DNA of 64,000 bases from Sphingopyxis sp. PET50. Its GTDB lineage: Bacteria; Pseudomonadota; Alphaproteobacteria; Sphingomonadales; Sphingomonadaceae. Each line of letters begins with the position of its first letter. The first letter of the stretch is position 1. This document shows, one piece after another, positions 1 to 9,924 of the stretch. The notes beneath the pieces were generated by a model, which saw only the letters and a program-made list of their open reading frames with translations, did not search any database and was not told the origin of the DNA. The stretch covers positions 1,798,001-1,862,000 of the forward strand of contig NZ_CP104207.1 of the NCBI RefSeq assembly GCF_025244705.1, in the 5' to 3' direction. Made by a program: the position numbers and the translations under genes.

Positions 1-14
1 CACTCAGGGCCTCC

Positions 15-1025
15 TTAACTGGCGATGTCTTTGATGGCCGCGAGGATGCTGTCCCCGTCCGGCGCGTAGGCGTTTTCGAGCGGCCGCGAATAGGGCACCG
101 CGCTATAGGCGCCGCCCAGCCGCTTGACCGGCTTTTTCAGCGCCCCGAACAATTCCTCGCCGATCACCGCCGCGATTTCCGCACCGGCGCCATGCTGCTT
201 GACCGCTTCATGGACGATGATGACGCGGCCGGTCTTGCGCGCCGACGCGAGCACCGTGTCACGGTCCCACGGCGCGATCGTGCGCAGGTCGATCACCTCG
301 ACCGAAATGCCCGCTTCCGCCGCCTGGTCGGCGGCGGCACGGGCGAGCATCGCCATGCGGCCATAGGTGACGATCGTCACGTCGCTGCCCTCGCGCTGCA
401 CCGCCGCCTGGCCGAGCGGCACGCGGTGGCCGCTCGACGGCAGTTCGAAGGACATGGGCGTGCGATAGGTCGGCATATTCTCGATGAAGATCACCGGATC
501 GGGATCGTCGATCGCCGCGCGCAGCAGCCCATAGGCATCCTCGGGCGTCGATGGCGTGCAGACCTTGACTCCCGGCGTATGCGCGAACCAGGCCTCCAGA
601 TAGTCGCAATGCTGGCCGCCCGACCCGAAACCGAGTCCGGTCATGGTGCGGACCACGATCGGCACGCTCGTCTGGCCGCCCGACATGAAGCGCAGCTTCG
701 CCGCATGGTTGACGATCATGTCCATCGCCACGGTGGTGAAGTTCATCAGCATGATCTCGGCGATTGGTTTGTAGCCCGCAAGGCTCGCGCCGATCGCCGC
801 GCCCATGATCGCCTGTTCGGAGATCGGCGTCGACCGCACGCGGTCGTCGCCAAAGCTGGTGGAAAGCCCCTTGGTGATCTTGGCGATGCCGCCGCCCTCG
901 GGGTCGGCGAGATCCTCGCCCAGCGTGATGACCTTGGGGTCCTCGGCGAAGGCATCCTGATAGGCTTTCGAGATCGCCTCGATGATCGTGACCTTGGGCT
1001 TGGCCGCTTTTTCCACCGCGCTCAT
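15..1025 (-). CDS. 2-oxoacid dehydrogenase E1 component, beta subunit
   Basis: Intact 336-residue protein. It resembles the beta subunit of the thiamine-diphosphate E1 of pyruvate, acetoin and branched-chain 2-oxoacid dehydrogenases: N-terminal pyrimidine-binding half with GEDLADPEGG near residue 36 and STPISEQ near 65, then a transketolase C-terminal half. E1 decarboxylates a 2-oxoacid and passes the acyl group to lipoate. It overlaps the E1 alpha gene by ATGA, so the two are translationally coupled. A matching E2 core lies 40 kb away at 41754 and no E3 is seen. The real substrate is unknown; in this catabolic setting it may be a 2-oxoacid formed after ring cleavage (inference). Confidence 0.9.
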   Translation of the reverse strand: MSAVEKAAKPKVTIIEAISKAYQDAFAEDPKVITLGEDLADPEGGGIAKITKGLSTSFGDDRVRSTPISEQAIMGAAIGASLAGYKPIAEIMLMNFTTVAMDMIVNHAAKLRFMSGGQTSVPIVVRTMTGLGFGSGGQHCDYLEAWFAHTPGVKVCTPSTPEDAYGLLRAAIDDPDPVIFIENMPTYRTPMSFELPSSGHRVPLGQAAVQREGSDVTIVTYGRMAMLARAAADQAAEAGISVEVIDLRTIAPWDRDTVLASARKTGRVIIVHEAVKQHGAGAEIAAVIGEELFGALKKPVKRLGGAYSAVPYSRPLENAYAPDGDSILAAIKDIAS

Positions 1026-2011
1026 GCCGCGATCTCCTGCGCGAAGACGTCGAAGCGCAGATCGTCCGGCTCGGGCCAGGGCGAGGCGAGCGCATGCTCG
1101 ATCGCGCCGTCGATCCGCGTCTCGATCTCCGCCTCGACCGCCGCCAGTTCCTCCTCGGTCGCGATGCGGTCGGCGATCAGGCGCGCGCGCAGCGCCGGGA
1201 CCGGATCGGCCTCCATCGCCGCCGCTTTCTGTTCCTTGGGGATATAGCTGTCGTCGTCGCCGAAATTATGACCGAAGAAGCGGAAGGTCATGCATTCGAG
1301 CAGGGTCGGCCCCTCGCCCGCCCGCGCGCGCGCCACCGCCTCGGCAAAGGCCGAATACATCGCCTCCGGGTCGTTCCCGTCGACACGCACGCCGGGAATG
1401 CCATAGCCCTCGGCGCGGTTTGCGATATTCTTGCCCGCGGTCATCTTCTCGAACGTCGTGTGCTCGGCGAACAGATTGTTCTGGCAGACGAAGATCGTCG
1501 GCAGCTTCCACACCGCGGCGAGATTCATCGCCTCATGGACCGCGCCGATGTTCGACGCGCCGTCGCCGAAGGTGCACACCGACACGCGGTCGCTCCCGTC
1601 GAGCTGCGCCGCCCAGGCCAGGCCGTTGGCGATCGGCGCCGACGATCCGACGATGCCGGTGGTGACCATAATCCCCTTGGGCGGATAGGTCAGGTGCATC
1701 GGTCCGCCCTTGCCCTTGCACGACCCCGTCGTGCGGCCGATGAGTTCGGCCCACAGCTCGTTCAGCGGAAAGCCCTTGCCCAGCATGTCGTGGATGCCGC
1801 GATAGATGGTGCAGATGGTGTCGTCGTCGCGCAGCACCTCGCCCATCACCGACGGGATGATCTCCTGCCCGCGATAGCTGTAATAGACCATCGCGATCTG
1901 GCCCGAGAGAATCACCTTGCGGGCGCGCTCGTCGTTCGCCTTCAGCAGCGCCGCGCGCTCGTAAATCGACCGCAGAACCGCTGAATCCGCCACGAATTGC
2001 TTTTCGGCCAT
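1022..2011 (-). CDS. 2-oxoacid dehydrogenase E1 component, alpha subunit
   Basis: Intact, 329 residues from the ATG at 2011; an in-frame GTG nine bases upstream is less likely. The thiamine-diphosphate/Mg motif is visible: GDG at about residues 149-151 and NN at 178-179. The phosphorylation-loop region of the family follows (about 178-190). It forms the heterotetramer with the E1 beta encoded immediately downstream, whose ATG overlaps this stop codon. A copy of the shared A/T-rich motif lies about 45 bp upstream, inside the 3' end of the GntR gene, so the E1 pair probably has its own promoter. Acetoin and branched-chain E1 alpha are the closest families by eye; the substrate is not certain. 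Confidence 0.9.
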   Translation of the reverse strand: MAEKQFVADSAVLRSIYERAALLKANDERARKVILSGQIAMVYYSYRGQEIIPSVMGEVLRDDDTICTIYRGIHDMLGKGFPLNELWAELIGRTTGSCKGKGGPMHLTYPPKGIMVTTGIVGSSAPIANGLAWAAQLDGSDRVSVCTFGDGASNIGAVHEAMNLAAVWKLPTIFVCQNNLFAEHTTFEKMTAGKNIANRAEGYGIPGVRVDGNDPEAMYSAFAEAVARARAGEGPTLLECMTFRFFGHNFGDDDSYIPKEQKAAAMEADPVPALRARLIADRIATEEELAAVEAEIETRIDGAIEHALASPWPEPDDLRFDVFAQEIAA

Positions 2012-2034
2012 CCGTCTCACTCCCTCGAACAGAC

Positions 2035-2968
2035 TTATTTATCAGTGCAATCCGCTATATGATTACACTGCTTCTGTCGAGAGGCGATATACGCGATATG
2101 CGCGATGATCCCGAAAATCAGTCGATCAGATCGACCACCGAATTCGGCCCCACCTGCGCCAGCCAGACCTTGCCGCACGGCGACCATGTGCGACTTCCAG
2201 TGCGCCTCCGCACCGGCGCCATCCTTCGCCTCGATCAGGTCGACGAGCTTGGAATGCGACTTGAGCCCGAAGCGAAGCTGCTTCATCGAAAATTCGGGGT
2301 CGATATTGATATTGCGCCGCTGCGCGAGGTTCATATGCTCTTCGACCAGCCCGCGCAGCGCGTGGCTGAACATGATCAGCGTCTGGTTCCCGGCCAGGTC
2401 GATCATCGTGCTGTGGAATTCGGAAATCATCGTGGTGACCGCGAAGCGGTCGCGAATATGGCTCAGTTCGCCTTCGATCAGCGCCCGCAGCAGCGGCACC
2501 GCCCTTTCGCTGTTGCGCTCGGCGACCAGCCGCGCCGCGCGGCGGCTCGATCAGCGTGCGCATCTCGTACAGGTCGCCGATGGTGACATTCTTCGACTGC
2601 AGCGTGATGCCCGCCGCGCGCTCGATCATCTCGTAATTGGGCGAACTGACGCGCGCGCCGCCCCGCGCCCCGCGCGCCACGGTGACCAGCCCTTCGGATT
2701 CGAGAATGCGGACGGCCTCGCGAATCGTCGGGCGCGATACCTCGAACTCGGCGATCAGGTGCGATTCAGCCGGAAGCGTGTCCCCGTCGACCAACTCGCC
2801 GCGGATGATGGCATTGCGGATCTGCTTCGCGACAAGTTCCGCGGTCTTGGGAACACGTACGGCCGCGGCATTGCTGCGATTGCCGACCGGTATTGCAACG
2901 AAAGCGTTAGACAAGTTTAATTCCTTTACCGTCGCGCGCCTTTTGCCCCGAAATGCTGTAAGGTGCAA
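2035..2968 (-). CDS. GntR-family transcriptional regulator, FCD type (frame break)
   Basis: N-terminal winged helix (AELVAKQIRNAIIRGEL, then ESHLIAEFEVSRPTIREAVR) followed by an FCD effector domain (ISEFHSTMIDLAGN, later FSHALRGLVEEH). The reading frame breaks near 2528. Removing the A before GCCGCG joins both halves as one protein of about 310 residues. No ATG fits the N-terminus: the longest frame begins at a TTG at 2968 and a later TTG near 2910 is also possible, so the start is uncertain. FCD regulators usually bind organic acids or CoA-type intermediates and repress. It is divergent from the Rieske operon and is the leading candidate to read the shared operator. Confidence 0.75.
2053..2066 (-). 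promoter_or_regulatory. Putative shared operator upstream of E1 alpha/beta
   Basis: Minus strand reads TAATCATATAGCGG, a match to the AATCATMTA motif found across the island. It is about 45 bp upstream of the E1 alpha start and inside the 3' end of the GntR gene. The role as an operator or promoter element is inferred from recurrence only. Confidence 0.5.
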
Positions 2969-3024
2969 GCATGCGCGAGCCGGGCACGAAGAGAGACTCG
3001 CCCCTTGCCAAAAGTCATGTTACC

Positions 3025-3039
3025 TAGTTAGATGATAAA
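3025..3039 (-). promoter_or_regulatory. Putative shared operator between GntR and Rieske genes
   Basis: Minus strand reads TTTATCATCTAACTA, a close match to the island motif, in the 150-bp divergent region between the GntR gene and the Rieske operon. The site could control both directions. Inferred from repetition of the motif. Confidence 0.55.
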
Positions 3040-3119
3040 AAAGAGATGTCGGCACGCATCGGCATGGCGAAACGCGGGCGCATTCAGCGAACTGGATGGG
3101 CGTAAGGAGAGGAATTTCG

Positions 3120-4463
3120 ATGAACGTTCAGACCAAGGACGGGCTGCAGCAGGACGGGGCCGGCTATGTCGTTGCGGCCGACCACTATATCTCGCCCGAA
3201 TTCGCCAGGATCGAGGCGGAGAAGCTGTGGTACCGCGTCTGGCAGATGGCATGCCGCGAAGAGGAAATCCCGAACGTCGGCGACTTCTACACCTATGACA
3301 TCGTCGACCAGTCGATCATCGTGATCCGCGTCGCCGAGGACGAGATCAAGGCTTATTATAACGTCTGCCCGCACCGCGGCCGCACGATCACCGAGGGCTG
3401 CGGCCACGCCGCGCGCCTCTTCTGCAAATTCCACGGCTGGTCGTGGAAGCTCGACGGCACGATCGCCAAGGTGGTCGACCGGCACGAATGGCCCGAAGAA
3501 TCGCTGACCGACGACGACCTCAACCTTGTCCCGGTCAAGGTCGGCCGCTGGAGCGGCTGGGTCTATATCAACCTCGACCCCGACAGCGTCAGCCTCGAGG
3601 AACATCTCGCCCCCGCCAAGGCCTATCTCGACCCCTATGACATCGGCGGGATGAACTATCACTGGCGCAAGTCGACGATCTTCGACTGCAACTGGAAGGT
3701 CGCGCTGGAGGCGTTCAACGAGGGCTATCATGTCCAGACGACGCACAACCAGATGCTGCGCTATTTCGACGACTGGACGCAAAGCTATGCGCGCGGCCGC
3801 CATTCGCACTTCGGCTATTGGGAATCGATGCCGATGGGGTCGCGCTCGCCGCGGCTGACCGGCGGCAAGCCGACCGAGGATATCCGCCCCGGCATCCGCG
3901 ACTATATGGAGGATATGGCGGCGACGCTAAACGCGGGGTCGTCGGTGCAGACCGTCTATGCCGCCCGCCGGGTCGAACAGGAAGTGCCGCCGGGCACCCC
4001 ACCAATGGAAGTGCTGCAGAAATTCGGCCAGTTCATTTATGAAAATGCGATCGCGCAGGGCCAGCAATGGCCCAGCATCACGCCCGAGCAAATGTATGCC
4101 GCGGGGGTCGACTGGCATCTTTTCCCCAACCAGATCATGCTGATGGGCCCGACCGGCCTGCTGGGCTATCGCGCCCGCCCGCTCGGCACCGATCCCGACA
4201 AGTGCATCTGGGACGTCTATTCGCTCCAGCGCGTCGCGCCCGGAACCGCGCCGAAGGTCGAGCATGAATGGAGCCAGGACCATGCCGATGTCGATTTCTG
4301 GGGCCTGATCCTGACCCAGGATTATCAGAATATGGCGGAGGTGCAGAAGGGCATGAAGTCGCGCGCCTTCAAGGGCGCCAAACCCAACCCGCGGCAGGAG
4401 ATCGCGGTGATCAACTTCCACCGCAGCCTCGACGATTTCATCGAGAACGGATACGGCGAATGA
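3120..4463 (+). CDS. Rieske non-heme iron oxygenase, large (alpha) subunit
   Basis: Intact, 447 residues from the ATG preceded by AAGGAGAGG. The Rieske 2Fe-2S centre is complete: Cys83-Pro-His85 and Cys102-Lys-Phe-His105. The catalytic domain shows the mononuclear iron motif NEGYHVQTTH with His204 and His209. Enzymes of this type hydroxylate or demethylate aromatic or polycyclic substrates using electrons from a ferredoxin and reductase. No beta subunit, ferredoxin or reductase is adjacent; the only ferredoxin gene in the window is the backbone one at 58743. First gene of a tight operon, overlapping the FAD dehydrogenase by ATGA. The substrate is unknown. Confidence 0.9.
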   Translation: MNVQTKDGLQQDGAGYVVAADHYISPEFARIEAEKLWYRVWQMACREEEIPNVGDFYTYDIVDQSIIVIRVAEDEIKAYYNVCPHRGRTITEGCGHAARLFCKFHGWSWKLDGTIAKVVDRHEWPEESLTDDDLNLVPVKVGRWSGWVYINLDPDSVSLEEHLAPAKAYLDPYDIGGMNYHWRKSTIFDCNWKVALEAFNEGYHVQTTHNQMLRYFDDWTQSYARGRHSHFGYWESMPMGSRSPRLTGGKPTEDIRPGIRDYMEDMAATLNAGSSVQTVYAARRVEQEVPPGTPPMEVLQKFGQFIYENAIAQGQQWPSITPEQMYAAGVDWHLFPNQIMLMGPTGLLGYRARPLGTDPDKCIWDVYSLQRVAPGTAPKVEHEWSQDHADVDFWGLILTQDYQNMAEVQKGMKSRAFKGAKPNPRQEIAVINFHRSLDDFIENGYGE

Positions 4464-6110
4464 GCACCGCCTGGGACGAAAGTGCCGACTTCGTCGTCGT
4501 CGGCAGCGGCGGCGGTTCGATGCTCGCGGCGATCGCCGCGGTCGACGCCGGCAAGAAGCCGCTGATCCTCGAAAAGACCGACCGGGTCGGCGGCTCGACC
4601 GCGCTCTCGGGCGGGGTATTCTGGATTCCGAACCATCCGCTGCAGGCGCGCGAAGGCATCGACGACAGCGCCGACAAGGCGCGGACCTACATGGATTCCG
4701 CGGTCGGCGACGTCGGTCCGTCGACTTCGCGCGAGCGCAAGGACATGTTCCTGAAAATGGGCCCGCGGATGGTCGAATATCTCGAAGCCAAGGGCATGCC
4801 CTTCGTGCGCTACGGCGGCTGGTCCGACTATCATGACGACCTGCCCGGCGGTCTCGCCGAAGGCCGCTCGCTGGGCGTCGAAATCTACAATATCAAGAAG
4901 CTGGGCAAGGAGTGGTATCCCAAGCTTCGCCGCGGCGAATTCGGCGTTCCGGCCAAGCGCGCCGAAACCAAGCATCTGACGCTGATGAAAGTGACCTGGG
5001 CGGGCAAGTTCGCGATGATGAGGATCGGTCTGCGCCTGATCCGCAACAAGATATTGGGCATCCACCAGGTCGGCTCGGGCGCCGCGATCCAGGGGCGCAT
5101 GCTGAAGATGGCGCTCGACCATGGCGTCGACATCCGCACCGATTCCCCCGTCACCGACCTGGTCGAACAGGATGGCCGCATCGTCGGCGTGGTGACCGAA
5201 AGGAACGGCAAGCCGTGGCGGGTGGAAGCGCGCGACGGCGTGCTGATCAATGCCGGCGGCTTTGCGCGCAACGCCGAGCTGCGCAGGAAATACGGCCCGC
5301 AGCCCTCCTCGACCGAATGGACCAACGCCAATCCCGGCGACACCGGCGAAATGATCGAGATCGCCCGCGCGCATGGCGCGGCGCTCGACCTGACCGACCA
5401 GGCGGTGTGGATTCCGACCTCGGTTCCGCCCGACGGCCCGCCGCTGATGAACGTCCCCGACCTGCCGAAGCCGCATTGCATCCTGGTCGACAAGGCCGGC
5501 AAGCGGTTCGCCGACGAAGCCCAATCCTATATGGCGAACGGCCAGGACTTTTATGCGCACGGCGCGGTCCCCGCCTACGCGATCATGGATGCCTCCTATT
5601 TCAGGAAATACAGCTGGGGCTTTCGCATGGGCGCCGTGCCGCAGATATGGCACGACAGCGGCTTCCTGAAATCGGCCCCCACGCTGCGCGAGCTGGCGGC
5701 GAAGATCGGCGTCGATCCCGACGGGCTCGAGGCGACCGTCGCACGCTTCAACGGGTTCGCGGCGACCGGCAAGGATCTCGATTTCCACCGCGGCGACAAG
5801 GCCTATGACCTGGTCTATGCCGACCGGACGAACAAGCCGAGCCCGACGCTCGGCCCGATCGAGACGCCACCCTATTATTCGATCGAGGTCTTCCCCGGCG
5901 ACGTCGGCACCTTCGGCGGCATCCTGACCGACGAATATGCCCGCGCGCTGCGCGACGACGGGTCGGTCATCACCGGCCTTTATGCGACGGGCAATTCGAC
6001 CGCTTCGGTGATGGGGAAAACCTATCCGGGCGCCTAGCGCGAGCATCTCGCCTTCCTTCATCTTCGGATGGGTCGCCGCGCGCCATGCGCTCGGCCAGGT
6101 TCCGAATTGA
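4460..6110 (+). CDS. FAD-dependent oxidoreductase, 3-ketosteroid dehydrogenase/fumarate reductase-like (frame break at C-terminus)
   Basis: About 549 residues. Dinucleotide-binding motif VVGSGGGSMLAAIAA at about residues 13-27, then GGSTALSGG, typical of the FAD_binding_2 family that includes delta-1 and delta-4 ketosteroid dehydrogenases. The frame meets TAG at 6035, right after the conserved KTYPGA. Removing one base there (A6036, or T6035) restores a C-terminus containing SISPSFIFGWVAARHA, the family's usual ending. So the stop is probably one of the systematic one-base errors. It is the second gene of the Rieske operon. It probably desaturates a cyclic ketone or related ring; calling it a true KstD would go beyond the sequence. 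Confidence 0.8.
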
Positions 6111-6120
6111 CGGGGCCGGC

Positions 6121-6687
6121 ATGGAACCGTCCCTCGAAACGATGGTGCGCGAACTTTACGACAAGCAGCAGATCCGCGAGGTCGTCACGCGCTACTGCCG
6201 CGGCGTCGACCGCATGGACCGCGACCTGTTCCTGTCGGCCTATCATCCCGACGCGATCGACGACCATGGTTTCGTCGTCGTCGGGCCGAAGGAATTCTGG
6301 TCGTGGGTCAATCATTATCACACCAATGCCCAGGCGGCGCACCAGCACATCATCACCAACCACAGCTGCGAACTCGACGGCGACACGGCGCATTGCGAAA
6401 CCTATTGGATGTTCGCGGCGCTCGATCGCAACGGACAGAATCTGACGATCGGCGGCGGACGCTATATCGACCGGATGGAAAAGCGCGGCGGCGAATGGCG
6501 GATCGCGGCGCGCAAATGCGTGCCCGACTGGGGCGGCCAGCCGGTCGCGACCCAGATCAGCCCCGAAGCGCGCGCGATGCTGGCGCAGAGCGGCAGGACG
6601 GCGCGCGATACCAGCGACTGCTCCTACGAACGTCCGCTGACCATCCCCGCCGACCGGATCGGCATCAACGTCGATATCCTCGCCTAG
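6121..6687 (+). CDS. NTF2/SnoaL-like protein
   Basis: Intact, 188 residues from the ATG at 6121. It shows the SnoaL_4-type opening (KQQIREVVTRYCRGVDRMD, then LFLSAYHPDAIDDHG) of cone-shaped alpha+beta proteins related to ketosteroid isomerase and scytalone dehydratase. Such proteins isomerise, dehydrate or simply bind hydrophobic ring compounds, and they often sit beside Rieske oxygenases in catabolic clusters. Conserved His residues (HQHIITNH) line the likely pocket. It lies 10 bp after the corrected end of the FAD enzyme and 15 bp before the MDR gene, so it belongs to the same operon. The reaction is not determined. Confidence 0.8.
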   Translation: MEPSLETMVRELYDKQQIREVVTRYCRGVDRMDRDLFLSAYHPDAIDDHGFVVVGPKEFWSWVNHYHTNAQAAHQHIITNHSCELDGDTAHCETYWMFAALDRNGQNLTIGGGRYIDRMEKRGGEWRIAARKCVPDWGGQPVATQISPEARAMLAQSGRTARDTSDCSYERPLTIPADRIGINVDILA

Positions 6688-6702
6688 CGCCTGATCGGAC
6701 CG

Positions 6703-7710
6703 ATGCGTTTCTATCGCCTGCGCGATCATGGCTCGATCGACAACCTCGTCGTCGAACAGGGGCCGGAACCGCAAATAGCACCCGACGAGGTGCGCGTGCG
6801 AATTCGCGCCGTGTCGCTCAACGCCCGCGACCTGATGATGGTCTTTGGTCCTTCGCCCTATGGTCCGAAACCGGGGATCATCCCGGTGTCCGACGGCGCG
6901 GGCGAAATTGTCGCATGCGGTTCGGCGGTCACCGGCATCGCCCCCGGAACCCGCGTCGTCATTCCCTTTCGTCCGGGGTGGATCGACGGCCCGCTCGAAG
7001 CCGGATCGATCGCGACCGATCTCGGCGGCGCCGTCGATGGCGTGCTCGCCGAGCAGGTCGCGGTCGCGGCGCGCGCGGTGGTGCCGCTGCCCGACGCGGT
7101 GTCGTTCGAGCAAGCGGCGGCGATGCCGTGCGCGGGCGTGACCGCCTGGACCGCGCTCGATCGGGGTGCGCCGCTTGGCCCCGGCCGCACGGTGCTCGTC
7201 CTGGGCACCGGCGGAGTCTCGATCTTCGCGCTGCAGATCGCGCGGGCGAAAGGCTGCCGCGTGATCGCGACGACCTCGACCGACGCGAAGGCGGACCGGC
7301 TGCGCGAGCTCGGTGCAAGGGACGTCGTCAATTATCGGGACTGCCCCCAATGGAGCAGGCGAATATTGGAACTGACAGACGGACGCGGCGTCGACCGCGT
7401 CGTCGAAGTCGGCGGCGCGGGAACCTTGCCGCAATCGATGGCGGCATTGGCGCCCGAGGGCGAAATCGCATTGATCGGCCTGCTCGCCGATCCGATGAAC
7501 CAGATCAGCCCGTTGCCGCTGATGCGGACGATGGGGGTGATCCGCGGCATTTCGGTCGGTTCGCGCGCCGATCTCGCCGCGCTCGTCGATTGCGCCGCCA
7601 CGCATTTCGCGCCCGTGATCGACCGTGTTTTCGCGTTCGACGAAGCCCCCGCCGCCTTCGCCCATCTCGCGTCGCGGCGGCATTTCGGCAAGGTGGTGAT
7701 CCGGGTCTGA
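6703..7710 (+). CDS. Medium-chain dehydrogenase/reductase, quinone oxidoreductase-like
   Basis: Intact, 335 residues. GroES-like N-terminal domain followed by a Rossmann domain with VLGTGGVSIFALQIA near residues 166-180. The structural-zinc cysteine cluster of zinc alcohol dehydrogenases is absent, which points to the zinc-free NADPH quinone reductase/enoyl reductase branch. It may reduce an activated double bond or ketone of a pathway intermediate. It is the last gene of the Rieske operon and converges with the SDR gene on the other strand, 22 bp apart. Confidence 0.8.
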   Translation: MRFYRLRDHGSIDNLVVEQGPEPQIAPDEVRVRIRAVSLNARDLMMVFGPSPYGPKPGIIPVSDGAGEIVACGSAVTGIAPGTRVVIPFRPGWIDGPLEAGSIATDLGGAVDGVLAEQVAVAARAVVPLPDAVSFEQAAAMPCAGVTAWTALDRGAPLGPGRTVLVLGTGGVSIFALQIARAKGCRVIATTSTDAKADRLRELGARDVVNYRDCPQWSRRILELTDGRGVDRVVEVGGAGTLPQSMAALAPEGEIALIGLLADPMNQISPLPLMRTMGVIRGISVGSRADLAALVDCAATHFAPVIDRVFAFDEAPAAFAHLASRRHFGKVVIRV

Positions 7711-7732
7711 TAGGCGCCGGATCACCCTCCCC

Positions 7733-8656
7733 CTATTTCCCGGTGAACCGGTTGCGGATGTCCCAGGTGAGCGCGCGCGTCGTCCCCTCGCTGCACAGCC
7801 CCTCGAAGGTCCAGCCCTCGACCGCGAACTGGCTGCGCACGAACTCCGGTTCCTGGATCAGCGCGACATGGCCGCCGTTGATGTAAAGCTCGCGCCCGTT
7901 GAGATTTTCCGACAGGTCGGAACAGAGCCAGGCCGTGACGGCCGCGACATTCCACGGGCGGCCGTCGGGACCGCTGTTGCCGATCCAGTGGTTCGACAGC
8001 GGCGGAATCTTCAGCGTGTTCATCGCATAGCCGAGCGTCTCATACACCTCGGGAATGTTCATGTTGCTCGGCCCGGAGATCGGCCGCACGACATTGGCGC
8101 GCACCCCGAACTCGGCGAGCTCGCGCGCCACGGTGCGCGTCATGCCGACGACCCCTTCCTTGGCGGCGCTGTAGTTGACCATGCCGTAATGGCCGAAACC
8201 CGACGGCGAGGCGAAGTTGACGATCGCCCCGCCCTCTTTCTTCAGATGCTCGGCGGCGGCGCGGATCGTCGCGAAATAGCCCTTCAGATTGACCGCCAGG
8301 ACGATATCGAAATCCTCCTCGCTCATTTCGGTGATGCGGCGCGGACGGATGATGCCCGCATTGTTGATCAGGAAATCGAGGCGCCCGAACGTGTCGATCG
8401 CACAGTCGACCACCGCCTGCCCGCCCGCCATCGACGCGACGCTGGAGGTTTCGGCGACCGCCTCGCCGCCCGCCGCCCTGATCTCGTCGACGACCTGCTG
8501 CGCGAAGCTCGCATCGCCGCCGCCGCCCTGCGGCCCGCCGCCCAGATCGTTGACGACGATCTTCGCGCCCTCGCGCGCCATCAGCAGCGCCGTCTCGCGC
8601 CCGATCCCGCGCCCCGCGCCGGTGATCGCCGCGACGCGACCGTCAAATTGTCCCAT
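7733..8656 (-). CDS. SDR-family 3-hydroxyacyl-CoA dehydrogenase-like protein (MFE2 type)
   Basis: Intact, 307 residues. Cofactor motif TGAGRGIG at about residues 12-19, then VVNDLGGGPQGGG, the hallmark of the SDR domain of multifunctional enzyme type 2. NNAG near 100, catalytic Ser (SPSG) and YSAAK are present. Relatives oxidise (3R)-hydroxyacyl-CoA to 3-ketoacyl-CoA with NAD, which would pair with the MaoC-like hydratase at 22580. Its divergent upstream region carries a copy of the shared operator about 50 bp before the start. Confidence 0.82.
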   Translation of the reverse strand: MGQFDGRVAAITGAGRGIGRETALLMAREGAKIVVNDLGGGPQGGGGDASFAQQVVDEIRAAGGEAVAETSSVASMAGGQAVVDCAIDTFGRLDFLINNAGIIRPRRITEMSEEDFDIVLAVNLKGYFATIRAAAEHLKKEGGAIVNFASPSGFGHYGMVNYSAAKEGVVGMTRTVARELAEFGVRANVVRPISGPSNMNIPEVYETLGYAMNTLKIPPLSNHWIGNSGPDGRPWNVAAVTAWLCSDLSENLNGRELYINGGHVALIQEPEFVRSQFAVEGWTFEGLCSEGTTRALTWDIRNRFTGK

Positions 8657-8706
8657 GTCCTGCTCCCGCTTGCTTTTGCTATCGATTCCCGATTAAAGGT
8701 ATAAAA

Positions 8707-8722
8707 GGTTTATACGATTATG
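8707..8722 (-). promoter_or_regulatory. Putative shared operator in 7733/8793 divergent region
   Basis: Minus strand reads CATAATCGTATAAACC, one mismatch from AATCATATA. It lies about 50 bp from the SDR start and 70 bp before the divergent gene at 8793. Confidence 0.5.
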
Positions 8723-8792
8723 CGCCAAATTCAACGGCGCAAAATGCCTGGATGCCCGGCGAATGAATCGGGCCACCACGCGGGAGAGAGGC

Positions 8793-9921
8793 ATGCTGAG
8801 CGCGTTCGACGACTATCCCTATCACCAGATCGCCGATCATTTCGATGCGAGCGGCACGGGCGACCATCGCTTCTTCGACCGTTACTGGTGGGTCGCCTAT
8901 GACCGCGAGAACCGGGCGCAGGTCAATTCGGGACTCGGCGTCTACAAGAATATGAACGTCCTCGACGGGTTCGGAACGATCCTGATCGACGGAATGCAGC
9001 ACAATGTCCGCACCTCGCGCCGCTGGCGCCCGAACATCGGCCGGATCGGCGCGGGACCGCTCGATTATATCGTCAAGGAGGGACTCAAGAGCTTTCGCCT
9101 TCTGCTCGATCCCAATGATTTCGGCGTGTCGTTCGACCTCAGCTGGGAGGCGATCCTGCCGGCTGTTCGACGAGCCGCACCACAAGCGCCACATCGACGG
9201 CGTGCTGCACGAGGACTACCGGCGCTTCTATCAGTTCGGCCGCGTCAACGGCTGGGCCGAGGCGCATGGCCGCAGCGGATCGAGATCGCCGACTGGTTCG
9301 GCTTCCGCGACCGCTCCTTCGGCGTGCGCCCGGGCGTCGGCGGCCCGCCGCCGCCCACTCCGCCTGCGCCGCCGCGGCATGGCCGCGCGACCGCGCTCAT
9401 CTCGGGCATGGCCTTCGCCTGCGAGGACGGGACACACGGCAGCATCCAGATCCAGGAGGACGACACCGGCCGTGTCGTCTATTCGGGCGGCAAACTGGTG
9501 CGCCGCGATGGCGACGGCTGGCGCGACGCGGTCATCGACGGGGCGAGTGTCGACATCGGCCTGGTGCCGGGTACGCTGAAGCCGACCGCGCTCAACTTCG
9601 ACTTCACCGCCGACGGCGAAAGCTACGAACTGCGCGGCACGCCGCTGTCAGAGGGCTTCGTCTATCAGGGATATGGCTATTACAACGGCTACCGCGACCA
9701 GCGCGGGCTCGGCGCCTGGCGGGGCGAGGCGGTGCTGGAAGGCGAAACCTATGACGTGCGCGATCTCGTCGAAGGTCCGCGACCTCAGCGGTCACGCGAG
9801 CTTTCCCGCCATATTGCCGCACGAATATCCGCTCGCGATCAGCCTGAACGGCGCGCCCGGCATGGCCGATTCGATGATCGGCTTCACCGGCCCGCACCCG
9901 CGCTACCGGCCGCAAGGATAA
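8793..9921 (+). CDS. Uncharacterised protein of about 375 residues (three frame breaks)
   Basis: I do not recognise a named function. Start at the ATG after GAGAGG. Frames must be joined at about 9164 (remove T after GGC, giving LPAFDEPHH), about 9270 (restore one G, giving HGPQRIEIADWFG) and about 9771-9776 (one-base indel). The product has no signal peptide or membrane segment and shows WFGFRDRSFGVRP and many beta-rich, Trp/Tyr-containing stretches. It resembles the uncharacterised beta-sandwich proteins found in steroid or terpenoid gene clusters (DUF7064/7065-like, low certainty). It starts a run of closely spaced genes with the APH-like phosphotransferase, 3 bp downstream. Confidence 0.6.
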
Positions 9922-9924
9922 GCC

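Noticed and set aside
4325..6061. 578-residue open frame on the minus strand opposite the FAD enzyme
   Set aside because: High-GC shadow: low-complexity Arg/Ala/Asp-rich translation without motifs, while the plus strand has clear family signatures.
4460..6110. Calling the FAD enzyme a true 3-ketosteroid delta-1-dehydrogenase (kstD)
   Set aside because: The family also includes fumarate reductase- and other ketone-type enzymes, and no specific active-site evidence was established by eye.
6058..7725. 555-residue minus-strand open frame
   Set aside because: Shadow of the NTF2-like and MDR genes; no domain, and composition typical of antisense reading.
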